Shown here piece by piece: positions 20,383-30,919 of a stretch of 64,000 nucleotides of DNA. Location: assembly GCA_047967505.1 (NCBI GenBank), contig CM106539.1; one strand, given 5' to 3'. Every line of letters begins with the position of its first letter. Positions within the stretch are counted from its first letter, which is position 1. The translations under genes and the position numbers were made by a program. Source of the DNA: Dipteris shenzhenensis. Its lineage: Eukaryota > Polypodiophyta > Polypodiopsida > Gleicheniales. The notes beneath the pieces were generated by a model that saw only the letters and a list, made by a program, of their open reading frames with translations, was not told the origin of the DNA and made no database searches.

Positions 20383-22824
20383 GGTGCAAACAATGTACTC
20401 AAAAAGTGTCCTGGAAAACTCTGTATGAATCAACTGCAAATACACTGAAGATGCCAAGTGTAATCTCTGTACTGTCGATGAAGATAGAACTGCAGTAAAT
20501 AAGATCTGATCTGTGTTACAAGGCTTGTGGCAATGATGCCGGGAATAGCCAAGAGGCTTTACAAGGCTGAAAAAATGATGTGCACGATGCCGTGAGATAG
20601 CCAAATAGGCTTTACAATGGTGGCATGTGTGTGTGAAATCAAGTGCTATCTGCCCACTGAATCAATCTGCAATGCCTCTGAACTCTGAAGTTTGCTCACT
20701 GAACTGATGAACGTAAGGTTTCAGGTAATGTAATGATGTGAAATCGGATCCGAGTAGGTACTAGTCGGGAATTTCGGGCATGGCTTAGATTGGCAACTTG
20801 GGGAATTCAAAGCGTCCCCTCTATGGCGATCTAGTCTACTCTGATCTAGATCTAAACCAACCGTCGATCGATGAAAGAGCAGCAAATAATTTCTTTTCCT
20901 TTGTTCTTTTTAAGTGCTGGGTCAGATGCGTCGATGTAGAGGCAAATGTGCGTGAAGGAAGTGGTTTTGTCGGCGAGGCTCAAATGTGAGTGTAACTTGC
21001 GCCGAAATGTGCGCGTGATGTAACGAGCACGTAGAGCACAAAAAATCGAGCGACTTTCCTTTTTGGAGCACCCTCAAATTCTTCCTGGATCAAGAGATAT
21101 GACTTGATCTAGGTGGAGGGGCAAAAGGAGTGCAAATGGTGCTCAATGATGATGTGCCACTGTGAGTCACATGCAGTGATGATGTGGCACTGTGCTTAGC
21201 AAGAGGTGTGCCAGTGAAGCTCTGTGCTGAGGTGGCACAGATGATGTCAGCAGGGTGACATGGCACTGATGACGTGGCCTGATGATGTGGTAGTGCTGAC
21301 GTGGCAGATGATGTGGCAGCCTGACGTGGCAGATGACATGGCAGTGCTGATGTGGCAGATGATGTGGCAGATGACATGGCAGTGCTGACGTGGTAGATGA
21401 CGTGGCAGTGCTGACATGGCAGATGACGTGGCAGTGCTGATGTGGCAGATGACATGGCAGATAAGATGATGTTGCCACGTGGCACAAATTTGGCCAACCA
21501 AACCTAACCCAAGTAAACTTGACTGTACCAACCTAGCATGGTTATCTGAACCTAACCGTAGTTATATGTTATCCGCCACGTGTCAATTTCTGGGGAGGAC
21601 CGGAATCTTTGAAAGATTCTGACGGAATCTTGGAGATTCCGTCTCCCTGCGGATTTCCGTCGATGGGTTGGAGGCGTTGAAGCCGTCGGTTGGCTTGCTG
21701 AAGGCTTTCGTTGGAGGTCGGCCCTGCTTGTGGGCTGTTGAGCGTTGAAGCTTGTGTTTGTAGATGGAGCCGTGGAGACCGTGGAGGAGAGGCTAGCTAC
21801 GGTCGTTGTAGGCTTGTGTCGTTGTTGGTGGCTGCTGCAGATTGTTTCAAATGCTGCGCAACTAGGACGATGAGGCAGGCCGACTGCCTGGATATCTAAT
21901 AGCAGTTGGTTTGGTCTAGAGCTAGGGAACTCCGAAAAGAAAGGGGCTCACACCATCTCCAACTAACGCAACAAGATCGACACGGCCTTCATGCTTGGCC
22001 TTCTTTCAGTGTCAACATTCATATCAGCTGCTTCTATTACGCCGCCACCGGCAACCTCCAGCAACCTACAAGTCGCACGCTCCACCAGCTCTACGCAGCT
22101 CCTGGCAACCACGAGCAAGGCGCCGGCTTCAAGGACCTTCAGAGAGCACTCTGCTCTAGCTCCAAAGCACTCAGCTTTAGAGAGCGCTTGACTACTGACA
22201 GAAGACAACCACGAGTCGCTCCAGCTACCGCCAACTTCGCAGCAATAGCTGTTCGTAGATGGTCGCTACAGGATGTCGTTGATGGACAAGCTATCTTTGG
22301 ATAAACCGAGTCGTTGTTGCAAAGTCGCTGTAGGGCATTGGAGCATGGTCTTTGAGCGGTGCTTGTTGCAGAGTCTCTGGAGTGTAGTAGAGCCTCTGGA
22401 GTATTAGTTGGAGTAGTCGATCGAAGCAAGAGCTAGGCTGTTGATGGCGAGCAAGGCTTCGAAAGCTTGTATGCGTTGGAGAGGAAGTGCTAGAGTAGAA
22501 GCAAGTCGAGAGACTCTCACAAATCTCTCTCTCAAAGACTCTCAAGGAAATAAATCTCTCTCGTTCTCTCTCAAACAGAAATCTCTCTCTTTCTCACACC
22601 TCAAGAATAGTGGATGGAAACTTTCTCTCTATTTCTCTTAAGAAGAAGAATCAAATCTCTCACAAACTCTTGAAGGAGATGAACGGAAATATCTCACCAA
22701 ATGGACGAAATTTTCTCTCAACGGAAGTGAAGGGAAGGATCTCACAATCACTCAAGAGAACTCTCAATCTCACAATCTCTCTCACACTCTCAAGAATCAC
22801 AATGTCTCAACGGAAGACAAGGGA
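20383..22824 (-). other. Copia B long 5' leader
   Basis: About 2.4 kb between primer site and gag without a convincing gene. It holds the TGACGTGG array at 21256-21457 and CTCTCAAG/TCTCTC-rich repeats at about 22505-22800. A conserved block (about 20600-21180 and 21480-21600) recurs in the partial copy at 39238-41785 and, weaker, in the gag-only LTR elements at 28781-33164. Short frames here are repeat artefacts. Confidence 0.75.
21256..21457. repeat. Array of 16 TGACGTGG-type motifs
   Basis: In about 200 bp there are six TGACGTGG, five TGATGTGG and five TGACATGG, mostly followed by CA and spaced 10-22 bp apart. TGACGTGGCA is a known strong plant bZIP-binding type of site. The two variants are exactly the single C-to-T products of the central CpG, one on each strand. 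Confidence 0.85.
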
Positions 22825-22836
22825 GCTCTGATACCA
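22825..22836 (-). other. Copia B primer binding site
   Basis: On the minus strand TGGTATCAGAGC directly follows the 5' LTR; this is the standard initiator tRNA-Met primer site of plant Copia elements. Confidence 0.95.
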
Positions 22837-23093
22837 TGACAAAATATGAAGAGGGGAGAGGAGAAGAGTGGAGATGAGGAGAGAGGGCACAGCTAGAGAG
22901 CACACCACAAATGACTAACTGTACACTAGAATTAGTTGAAAAAATAGAATATATACAAACCCTTTTAGGGTTAGGGTTAGGGGATCTAACCCTTTCCTTT
23001 ATAGCACTCTATGAGGTTAGTGCTATGCACATATGATCACGTGATGGTGCTATGCACACATGATCACATGATGTTGAGCGTGAACTCTCAACA
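22837..23093 (-). repeat. Copia B 5' LTR (right on this strand)
   Basis: 257 bp, three visible differences from 16306-16562. The promoter should lie here and fire leftward. The telomere-like block is at about 22965-22981. Confidence 0.95.
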
Positions 23094-23098
23094 GGAGA

Positions 23099-25133
23099 CC
23101 TACATCTGAGTACATGGCAAAGAGGACTCAGTTCTATAGATGCTTGAAAGGTGTTGTAAGCAATACGGAAGGCATACCAAGTAATAAGGTTGAGGCAAAG
23201 GATTGGAACACTGCCGTTGCAAGATATAGGGATGTTACTTGCATTGTCTTCTACGAGGACTCAGTGTTTCAGAGCATGGTGGATGTTTGCCAAGCATATG
23301 AAACACGGAAGATATCCTTTGAGGCACCAGAGCACACTGCAACTCAGAGGAAACAAATAAAGAAACTGATGTCTATTGTTTGGTGGAGAGCATTAAGGTT
23401 TGTTCCAGATGCAATAACAGAAGAAGTATGCAAGAAGATCGTAAGTGGTGACTGCTTCTTTGGAAAGAAGAGCAAGCATAGCAACTTGGATGAAGTGGTC
23501 ACCCGAATGATTCAAAGTGAGGCTGCTCTCTCGGCACTATTATTTTTATTGAAATCTGATGATGAGTTAGTTGGCAAGTCAATTGATGTGGATAAGAAGA
23601 AAGCACTTAGCCTAGGTCAACTCCTTGATAAGACATGGACTAGAAAGTGGTTGGCTTCAATGGATGCAGATGCCACACCAACAAAGGATCTAAGAGCTAA
23701 AATGCCAAAGGTTGTTGAGACAGAATATATGGACATCAAGAAAAAGGCCTTGCAGTCCACTGGCCAAGGTAGAGCAATTGGTGGTTTAGATGATGGTTCT
23801 CCATTCATCTTCTCCTATGATATCCTACTATCAGAGAATGATACAAAATTTGCACACATCAATGGCATTGATACAGAGCATTTCATAACAATGAGCGGTC
23901 ATGCTTGGGAGAAGCCATGCGTATTTTTCATAGATGAATTGCAAGACCTTGCAGTGTCACGGATAGTTGAACTTGTGCGATTTACCGTAGAAGGTCCTAT
24001 GGCAGATAAGAAAAGATCAACGTTAGTCCTATTCATGACAGAATCACAAAGGGATGCCTTGTATGCCAGTTTGACATCTGCATTTGGGTATTTACTTTCA
24101 AAAGTATACCATGGTATAGTCCTATGCAATCATATGACTGTCTTGGAAGGCACTACCATTCCAGTCTTGCAGCCTTTCTTGATGTGCTTCTTATCCAAGG
24201 GTGGTGGCAATCTAATCAAAATTCCTTTAAGGACTCTCGAGTTTCATTACTTTGAGGACAATAAGGTTAAGCTTGATGCAGCAATGGTGGATTACAGAAA
24301 GCCGATGGATCCTGATGTGATACTAGAGATGACAAAGAATTTACTAAATGATGGGTGGGAAGTAGAATGGGTTTTGCTGCTGAGAAATTGCTACGCCAAG
24401 GTAGAAATGTAATTGTCATTGATACCCCCCATCAAATTGAGTTCTTTGACACATATTATAGTTGCACTACCTTCTTTGAAGAGGAAAATGTCAAAGAACA
24501 GGGTAGTGAGAAAAATGTCAAAGGCAAGGGTAGTGAGTCTGAGGGTGATGATTCTAGCTCAGGTGATGATGAGGATGAAAGCTCTACATGCGATGACTTA
24601 CACCAAGAAGAAATCCACACAAAGAATAAGGGTGATAAATTGTCAACTAGAGTCAAGGAGGTTCCACTCATCATACGGGAAGGCTCGCGGCAACAAGAAG
24701 TAGTAGTACAACACGTCACAGGAAAAGGTAAGGCTAAAGAGGTGGAAGCACTTCCCTTGAAATTAAAAGTGAGGAAGGCACCCTTGATCTTGGGTGAAGG
24801 ACATGCAAGTGGATCAAGCAAGGAAGCCTTACTCAAAGAAGGTATGGATGAGGCAAAGCATGACCAGGAGGAGTTACGAGGAGGCATAGATGGTTCTTCA
24901 ACCATGATCTTATAGACTCCAGAGTAGCCTACTAGTCAGGAACCTAGTAGCTAGGTCCCTACTCACCAAGAACTTGGTCATGAGACTCTAGAGCAGCCTA
25001 TTAGTTAGGTGCTTGGAACTGAAGAGCAAACTATTGAGGACCTTGCTACTGAGACTCCAGTCATAGAGTAGCCTATTAGTCAGGACCTTGGTAGTCAAGG
25101 GCTTGGCATTGAGGACATTGGTACTGAGTAACA
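23099..25133 (+). pseudogene. T2 second gene, 3' part; decayed DNA methyltransferase-like fold
   Basis: Continues in frame from the Copia B site (R-P-T-S-E-Y-M-A-K-R) to 24354, shifts one base near 24355, and runs to TAG 24913. After that TAGs at 24925, 24952, 25003 and 25069 interrupt an otherwise coding-like Glu/Gln/Ser-rich tail. The last 200 residues of the conserved part follow the order of beta-class adenine methyltransferases: a C-V-F-F-I-D-E-L strand where D-P-P-Y would be, S-T-L-V-L-F-M-T-E-S-Q, F-L-M-C-F-L-S-K-G-G-G, then G-F-A-A-E-K-L-L-R-Q-G-R-N-V-I-V-I-D like motif I with its following acidic residue. The catalytic four-residue motif is not present. Function is inferred only. Confidence 0.5.
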
Positions 25134-25787
25134 TGATGGTTGACGGCTTTGTAATCACAAGTTTTGAACTTCTATGTAAAGCGAATATCTTATAAAAAGT
25201 TTACTACTTTTTTGATTTCTTTACTTTCATTATTATGTATAAAGATTGATTATGAGGTCCATTTTATACTTAATGGTGTATTTTAAACTTTATGTCAAAT
25301 GTATTTTTATAGTTAAGGGTGTTTTTTAATACCAAATGAGGTGTATATGTACACCACTTACACATAAAAGGATTTATCTATACTACCTTTCTAAGGGGTT
25401 TATGTACACCACCTTTCTAAAAGAAATGGTCATAAAGGTGTGTGCACACCGCTTATACATAAAGGTGTTTATTTACACCACCTTTCTAAGAGAATTGGCC
25501 ATCTATTATTGGTCATCTATTGATGTTCTTAGGTGATAGTAGCTCAATTCACAAGAAGTTATGAAGATGTTTATGTAGACCACCTTTGTAAGAGATTTTT
25601 GTGAAGTTATGAAGATGTTTATGTAGACCACCTTTGTAAGAGATTTGGTTATGCATTGATATTCTTAGTACTTAATCATCAAATCTTTTGTTTTGAGTTG
25701 TCAAATCTAGTTCAAAAAACAACATTACTAGTATATTAAAAACTTTTGGACTGTTTTTTGGTCCATTTCTCAAATTGGACTCTACAC
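25134..25787. other. T2 right noncoding end with subterminal repeats
   Basis: Palindromic units GGTGTATATGTACACC (25340-25355), GGTGTGTGCACACC (about 25436-25449) and GGTGTTTATTTACACC (about 25463-25478) are mirror partners of those at 7391-7524. Each is followed by ACCACCTTTSTAAG; two further GTAGACCACCTTTGTAAGAG units lie near 25575 and 25627. GGAC/GTCC motifs cluster at 25745-25795. Confidence 0.75.
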
Positions 25788-25814
25788 AAGTCCAAAATTT
25801 TTGAATCGTGTGTT
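25788..25814. repeat. T2 right terminal inverted repeat
   Basis: Starts AAGTCCAAAATTTTTG and ends GTGTGTT, the inverse of 7041-7067 with two mismatches. It is followed by the duplicated ACAC (25815-25818). Confidence 0.85.
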
Positions 25815-26345
25815 ACACTTGATTATGGCATCACCTATATCAAGGGCAACATCTTGACCGGATTCTGTGACTCGGATTGGGAAGGAGACGTGGACAGCAG
25901 GAGATCAGTGATAGGGTACTGTTTCTCACTTGGATCTGGAGTTGTGTCATGGGTCAACAAGAAGCAACCCACAGTTGCTCTTTCTTCTACCGAGGCCGAG
26001 TACAAATCTGGATGCTTTGCTTCTTGCGAGGCAGTGTGGTTGAGGAGGATTTTGGGGGACATGGGTGCAGTGTAGAACAAGCCTACGCAGTTATCATGTG
26101 ACAATCAGAGTTGCATGGCGATTGCAAAGAACCCGGTGTTCCATGCTTGCACAAAACACATTGAGATTAAATATCACTTTGTACGCAAGCTCATCATGGA
26201 TGGAGAGGTCGACTTGGTGTACTGTCCGACTACAAAGAATGTTGCGGACATCTTCATGAAGGCTCTTGGTAGAGACTTGCTAGAGAGGCATCTTCATCGA
26301 CTTTGGGCCGAAAAAGTAAGTTCACTTGCGGGTGGACATTGAGGG
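25815..26345 (+). pseudogene. Copia A RNase H, right of T2
   Basis: Continues the Copia A frame with L-D-Y-G-I-T-Y, then T-G-F-C-D-S-D-W, L-S-S-T-E-A-E-Y and, after a TAG near 26073 where CAG fits, C-D-N-Q-S-C-M-A-I-A-K-N-P and H-A-C-T-K-H-I-E. One frameshift near 26100. The polypurine tract GAGGGGGGG follows at 26341-26349. Confidence 0.85.
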
Positions 26346-26349
26346 GGGG

Positions 26350-27048
26350 TGTTAGATATCAATGCTCCACTCTCGTGTAACTATGCGGGAACCAGCTAAC
26401 TCTACTTATAAGCCCCCCATATGAGGAGAAGGCATTTGAGTAGCTCAGCTATCCGGTAGGTCCTACTTTGGACACCAGATGGGGGCCATGTGTGGCTTGA
26501 TGGCTGGATGGCTTCAGATAGAGTTGGCACACTGCCAACTAGGCTACATGCAAGTGCGGGAAGGCATCCCTTGACTGATTGCACTGAGGGTAGATGGAGC
26601 ATTTCCCAAGGCAGCCCACTTTTGGGTTGCGAGGCCCATTTGGAGCCTCAGATGATTCCAGATGGCTCCGTTTTATGCACCGGATCCATCGTAGGGTCAG
26701 TGGCCTATTTCGAGACCGACCCCCAATCAACCATTTTGGGTGGACTGGGTCGGTCACCCAATTGAGCCTAACTGACTATGACTGGTGGCTATATAAGAGC
26801 AAGCTCGTGAAGCCCATTTCATCACTGGCTACAGCATTCTTGATTCCTTAGCATCCAGCCTCCGTCTTCTACTGTTTCCAGCATGCCATCGAAGCTTCTT
26901 TCACAGGAGTGCACGGTTGGGAGGCAACACCATCTATTGTATCAGTTCTATAGTAATCAAATTTTTATTCTCCATACTATCTTGTTTTCTCTCTTGCGTA
27001 CGAGATCCTGTTATCTGTTGAGCATAGATGTATTATTATTTTCTTACA
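26350..27048 (+). repeat. Copia A 3' LTR
   Basis: Begins TGTTAGATATC directly after the polypurine tract and ends TTCTTACA, about 699 bp. A TATATAAG promoter-like sequence lies near 26790. The right border is supported because Gypsy integrase coding starts within a few bases. Confidence 0.75.
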
Positions 27049-27049
27049 A

Positions 27050-27762
27050 AGTAAACGGCAAACTAATGGGGAACAGTATTTGCCCATATTAAAATTTGCA
27101 TATAACAATGCCAAACATTTAGCTATAGGTTTTAGTCCATTCATGATGATGTATGGATTTCAACCAAGAGCCCAAATGACAGTGGGACTCGAAAAAGAGA
27201 AGGTTCAAGTGGCCAAATACTTTCTTGAGGATATGAATCAAATGCTTAAGCTAGCTAAAGATAGCATAAGAAGAGCTCAAGATAGAGCACGAAGCTATGC
27301 AAATCCCCACCGTAGAAAGTTGGAGTTTGAACTAAATGAGAAAGTCTACCTTAAGGTACCTGAATCTTCAAAATCTCTAAAGATAAGTAAATGTCCGAAT
27401 TTGTCTCCTAGGTGTTGTGGACCATTCACACTACTTAAGAGGATTGGAGAAATTGCTTACAAAATAGCCTTACCTGAGGGATGTAGAGTACATTCAGTTT
27501 TTCATGTTAGTAAGCTAAAAAGAAAATTAGGAGATGATAATAATCTCACTGGAAATGAAGTCCTAGTTGAACTCGTTGAACCCTCATCTTTACAACATGA
27601 ATTTTAAATAGACAAGAAAAAGGAATGCGACATACTATATGATGGCAAGAATGTCTGGTTAAGTGGAAAGATAGATTTGAAGAGAGTACAACATGGGAAA
27701 GGGTAAGTAGTCTCCAGAGGAGGTCTCCCAATTTTTTTTTTGAGGACATCAACCATTCTTAA
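27050..27762 (+). pseudogene. Ty3/Gypsy integrase C-terminus and chromodomain fragment
   Basis: Starts in R-Q-T-N-G-E, jumps to Y-L-P-I-L-K-F-A-Y-N-N (a piece between them is missing), and continues through F-M-M-M-Y-G-F-Q-P and G-P-F-T-L-L-K-R-I-G. V-F-H-V-S-K-L-K follows, a typical chromovirus integrase tail. A frameshift near 27600 and a TGA near 27641 precede the chromodomain piece L-V-K-W-K-D...T-T-W-E, which ends at TAA 27760-27762. The polypurine stretch AGGGGAAGGGAA follows. Everything upstream of the integrase tail is absent: Copia A inserted here. Confidence 0.85.
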
Positions 27763-27773
27763 GGGGAAGGGAA

Positions 27774-28780
27774 TGTTACGTCAGCCATAATGTCGGAACC
27801 ATGTATTGTGATTGTGGTTAGGCGAGAAACTAGAGGTCTTAACGATGCTTGCATACTATGAGGCCTAGAGGGTTTGGGTCTAGGGTCACGCCTAGTAGGC
27901 CCAGACATTAATTAAGAGCTGCAAAGGAGAGCCCATGAGGGGGCTAGAAGGGTGAGGTCCCTTGTGGGACACATGGCACCAAAAGAGGAGGCCAATTTGC
28001 AAGCATTGGGCTTGGGGGAGGTTTCCAGAGAGTGATCTTCAGCATGATGAAAAAAGAAAGACGACTTACGAAAGGGGGATCACTGTGAAACCGAGGCAAG
28101 GAGGAAATGAGAAAAAGCCCTCCGAATCAGGGAATGTTTCACATATGAACTAGTTGCCTACCCACCTGACATTGTGAAAATTTTGAGTCTCCACAACAAG
28201 ATGATCCACGACCATGATCTTCACACCAAGGAGAAGGAAATAAATTACAAGCATGCTACTAAGAAGAAAGACAAGTGATAATGTAGAAGACCTTGGATTT
28301 GTTGATATTCTTACTCCACCAACGTTCTTTCCCACACTCACCAAGGCACTCTTGGTGCATCTACACCTCATTTTTGTAGACAGATAGTGGAGAATTGAAT
28401 CAAAATCCATGTCGTACAAGTTTTTCCACTTGGGCACCATAGATGCATAGGTGGTGCATGCCATTGAGAGGTGGAAAAAGAGTGGAGGATCTATCTAGAT
28501 TGAGTCTTGGTGGGAATCTATACAATATGCTCTAGCCATCCAATGTGACATCCATGGCTTAGAACTGACTGCTCCCTATAGCCTCCATGGCCTTAACATG
28601 GTGATTGGAGGACCTGTAACTCAATCACACCACTAAGGTACAACACCAACAAACACCCTCACCTCATCAAAGCCACTCCCAACAACATAAAAGGGTAACT
28701 ACGATTTCGAGCACCTTCATCTTCAACGATCCAAATCCAGTCCCAATCAAGCTTCTATAGCTCCCAGCGACTTAAAGGTG
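27774..28780. other. Start of the Gypsy 3' LTR and unassigned sequence
   Basis: TGTTACGTCAGCC at 27774 directly after the polypurine tract should be the start of the chromovirus 3' LTR; its end is not identifiable without a partner. I see no gene in 27774-28780. Confidence 0.45.
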
Positions 28781-30391
28781 CAGTAGCCTAGCTTACTCCA
28801 TTGATGAGCAAGACAACTCCCACCTCCTGCTTCAAGTGCTCATGCTTCACAACAAGACTCAAAGCCCATAGACAACCAACAGCCATTGCCACTTGCAGTA
28901 GAAAAAGACTCCTACGAGCTAGCGACATCATCATCACGTCCCTAGCCTCCAGTCTCCTCAACAAGTTGCTCGAGAAGCTCTTGAGCCAGTTGCCAGCCAA
29001 TAGAAATGATCACGTCCACCTTCGATTGCAAGGCTCCTGACTCCAAAGCACAGAAGGCCTGAGAAGTGCTCACAATGACCAGCATGCTGGCAGTCCATTC
29101 CCTTTTTCTCCAATCGAGCTTCAGCAATGCGCCCCTGTTCCACATCTCAATCGACATCGCCCGTGTGCATCTTTCTCCTTTGAAAGGCTTTGCATAATTG
29201 ATTGACATGTGGCAGGATAAAAAAGAACCATGGTTTAGTTTCCAAACCTTGGTTGAGTACATCTGGTTAAGATAACTCATTGGTCAAAGTCTTGCCATGT
29301 GGCAGATAAGACTCTGGTCTACTTAACTTAACCCACTGTGGTTAGAGTTAGGGTTAGCTATGCCACATCAGCATGCACAGTCAACAGTGCCACCTAAGCA
29401 GAGAGTCTCTTGTTAAGAACAGTTTTAATTCTGCATGTGAATCCATGTGCCATATCATCAAGGCCCCCTCTTCTTCACAGAATCTTTGAGAAGCCATAAC
29501 TTGCAATCCAGGAAGAATTTGCACATGCTCCAAAAAGGAAAAGTGATATTCTTTTTGAGTTCTACACGCTGTTAGATAAGAATCATTATTAGCAATTAGA
29601 AACTGCCAATGTTGAAAGAAATCAATTGGTAAGACCTTTACAACAAATGATAAAGCAAAGCATGAGTACACACATTGCTATCATAAGCATGCCAAAAGCA
29701 CAAGTGCATGAGATGACCATAGCATGAAGCATGGCATCCACACATAAAGCATCAAGGCACATGGATGAACAAAGCATCATGCATGAAGCTACACCAAGCA
29801 AAGAAGCAAACGCCATCGTCATCAAGCCATGAGCCAAAAGGTGACATCAATGGAAGGTGACATCAATGGAATGTATTGAGAAACAAAAACCCTTGCCAAC
29901 CTTGCCTATATTTTGTAAATCAAGCCTGACCATCTGAGAGTAGCTATGAAAGCACCCAAGGGAGGTATTGACATGTTTTTAAAAAAAAAACCCACACTTT
30001 ACCACCTTAAGTAGCAATGCATGCACTAAGGAGAGGTGATGGATTTGTAACTCACATCTGACCACCTTGCAGTAGCCAAAGAATCATGGCACCAAGGGGA
30101 GGTGTTGAGAGTTGTGGTGCCATGATCACATAATTAGAGGCTAAGGTATGGTATAGGAATGTATTAAAGTAGCCACATTAGGATGTGGACTACATGATGT
30201 GGAGATGTGGATTGAGGATATCCACAAGGAGAGATGTGGATGAGAAGATCCCACATGGTTGACTATTCAAAGGGCACTCTCTATATAAGAGGCCTATCAT
30301 GTATTGTTGAAAACACATTGCAAGAGATATAGATTTGCTATCTCCCTCTCATGTCTTATTTAGTGTGCTTTGAGCCTCCTTAGTTCTTCCA
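28781..30391 (+). mobile_element. Truncated gag-only LTR element, plus orientation
   Basis: 30103-30391 is an LTR (TGTTGAGAGTT...TTCTTCCA, 289 bp) preceded by a polypurine stretch. It is clearly related to, and inverted relative to, the LTRs at 30474-30766 and 33165-33456. The 270 bp before it pair inverted with 30767-30965. Farther left the leader block with GGAAGAATTTGCACATGCTCC (about 29510-29535) matches the leader of the complete element. Gag is almost all deleted and the 5' LTR is missing. Confidence 0.75.
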
Positions 30392-30473
30392 GTGATCTTG
30401 TGTGCACTAGGCTAAGTACGATCCGCACTTTGTCACCTTAGTCTATAATGGATGTATGATCTTCATTTCCTTT

Positions 30474-30766
30474 TGAGAAAGCGAGGGATTAAGGAGGATA
30501 AAGGCACAATGAGAGAGACATAGGGTATCAAACACTCAATCTATTGCAATGTATATGATCACCAATACATGGTAGGCTTCTTATATAAAGAGAAGCCCTT
30601 TAGAATAGTCAACACCTATGGGATTCTCGGATCCACACCTCTCCTTGTGGATGTCCTTGATCCACATCCTCACATCATGTAGTCCACATCCTAGGGTGGA
30701 TACTTTAATACATTACTATACCATAGCTTAGCCTCTAATATGTGCACATTGCATCATATCTCAACA
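30474..30766 (-). repeat. LTR of the gag-only element (3' LTR)
   Basis: 293 bp; carries GTCCACATCCTAGGGTGG and CCACATCCTCACATCATG as in its partner, with roughly 10 per cent differences by eye. Confidence 0.9.
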
Positions 30767-30919
30767 CCTCCCCTTGGTGTCATGATCCATTGGCTATTGC
30801 AAGGTGGTTAGATGTGAGTTACAAGATCAAATCCTCACCTGGGTGCTTTCATAGCTACTCTCAGATGGTCAGACTTGATTTTAAAACATGTGGGCTAAAG
30901 GTGGCAAGGTTTTTGATTC

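Larger units (their letters stand above)
16306..23093 (-). mobile_element. Copia B: complete LTR retrotransposon inserted in the T2 second gene
   Basis: LTRs of 257 bp at both ends differ at only three visible positions. The target duplication GGAGA is perfect (16301-16305 and 23094-23098). Order on the minus strand: 5' LTR, tRNA-iMet primer site, 2.2-kb leader, gag remnant, protease, integrase, RT, RNase H, polypurine stretch, 3' LTR. Gag has lost most of its middle, and pol carries frameshifts near 18600 and 17000 and a TAG near 18328, so it is non-autonomous although young by LTR similarity. Confidence 0.95.
7041..25814. mobile_element. T2: large DNA transposon with DUF7869 transposase and a second divergent gene
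   Basis: Seen: 27-bp terminal inverted repeats (25 of 27 identical) at 7041-7067 and 25788-25814. ACAC occurs just outside both ends (7037-7040 and 25815-25818). Removing 7041-25818 restores the Copia A frame K-G-T-L-D-Y-G, which independently fixes the borders. The element is 18,774 bp, or 11,981 bp without Copia B and its duplicated GGAGA. Contents in order: subterminal palindromes, minus-strand transposase pseudogene, core of inverted arrays and hairpins, plus-strand second gene, subterminal palindromes. A 3-bp duplication is also possible because the site is ACAC-rich. The termini contain CACTA/CACGA seven or so bases in, but the outermost four bases also pair, which argues against a standard CACTA end. 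Confidence 0.85.

Noticed and set aside
21090-21531. Three minus-strand frames rich in Cys, His and Ser
   Set aside because: They are three frames of the TGACGTGG-type array in a retrotransposon leader; no codon-level conservation is visible.
22825-22836. A tRNA gene at the TGGTATCAGAGC sites
   Set aside because: Only the 12-base complement to the tRNA 3' end is present, next to an LTR; no cloverleaf. No tRNA or rRNA gene was seen anywhere in the window.
7048-25807. T2 as a standard CACTA element, because CACTA and its near-inverse occur near its ends
   Set aside because: The four bases outside CACTA (AACA, and TGTT at the other side) also pair, and removing only the CACTA-bounded segment does not restore the Copia A frame. 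Protein and duplication also differ. It remains a possible distant relative.
28801-29280. Several 60-112 codon frames on both strands
   Set aside because: They fall in the leader of a truncated gag-only LTR element and overlap one another.
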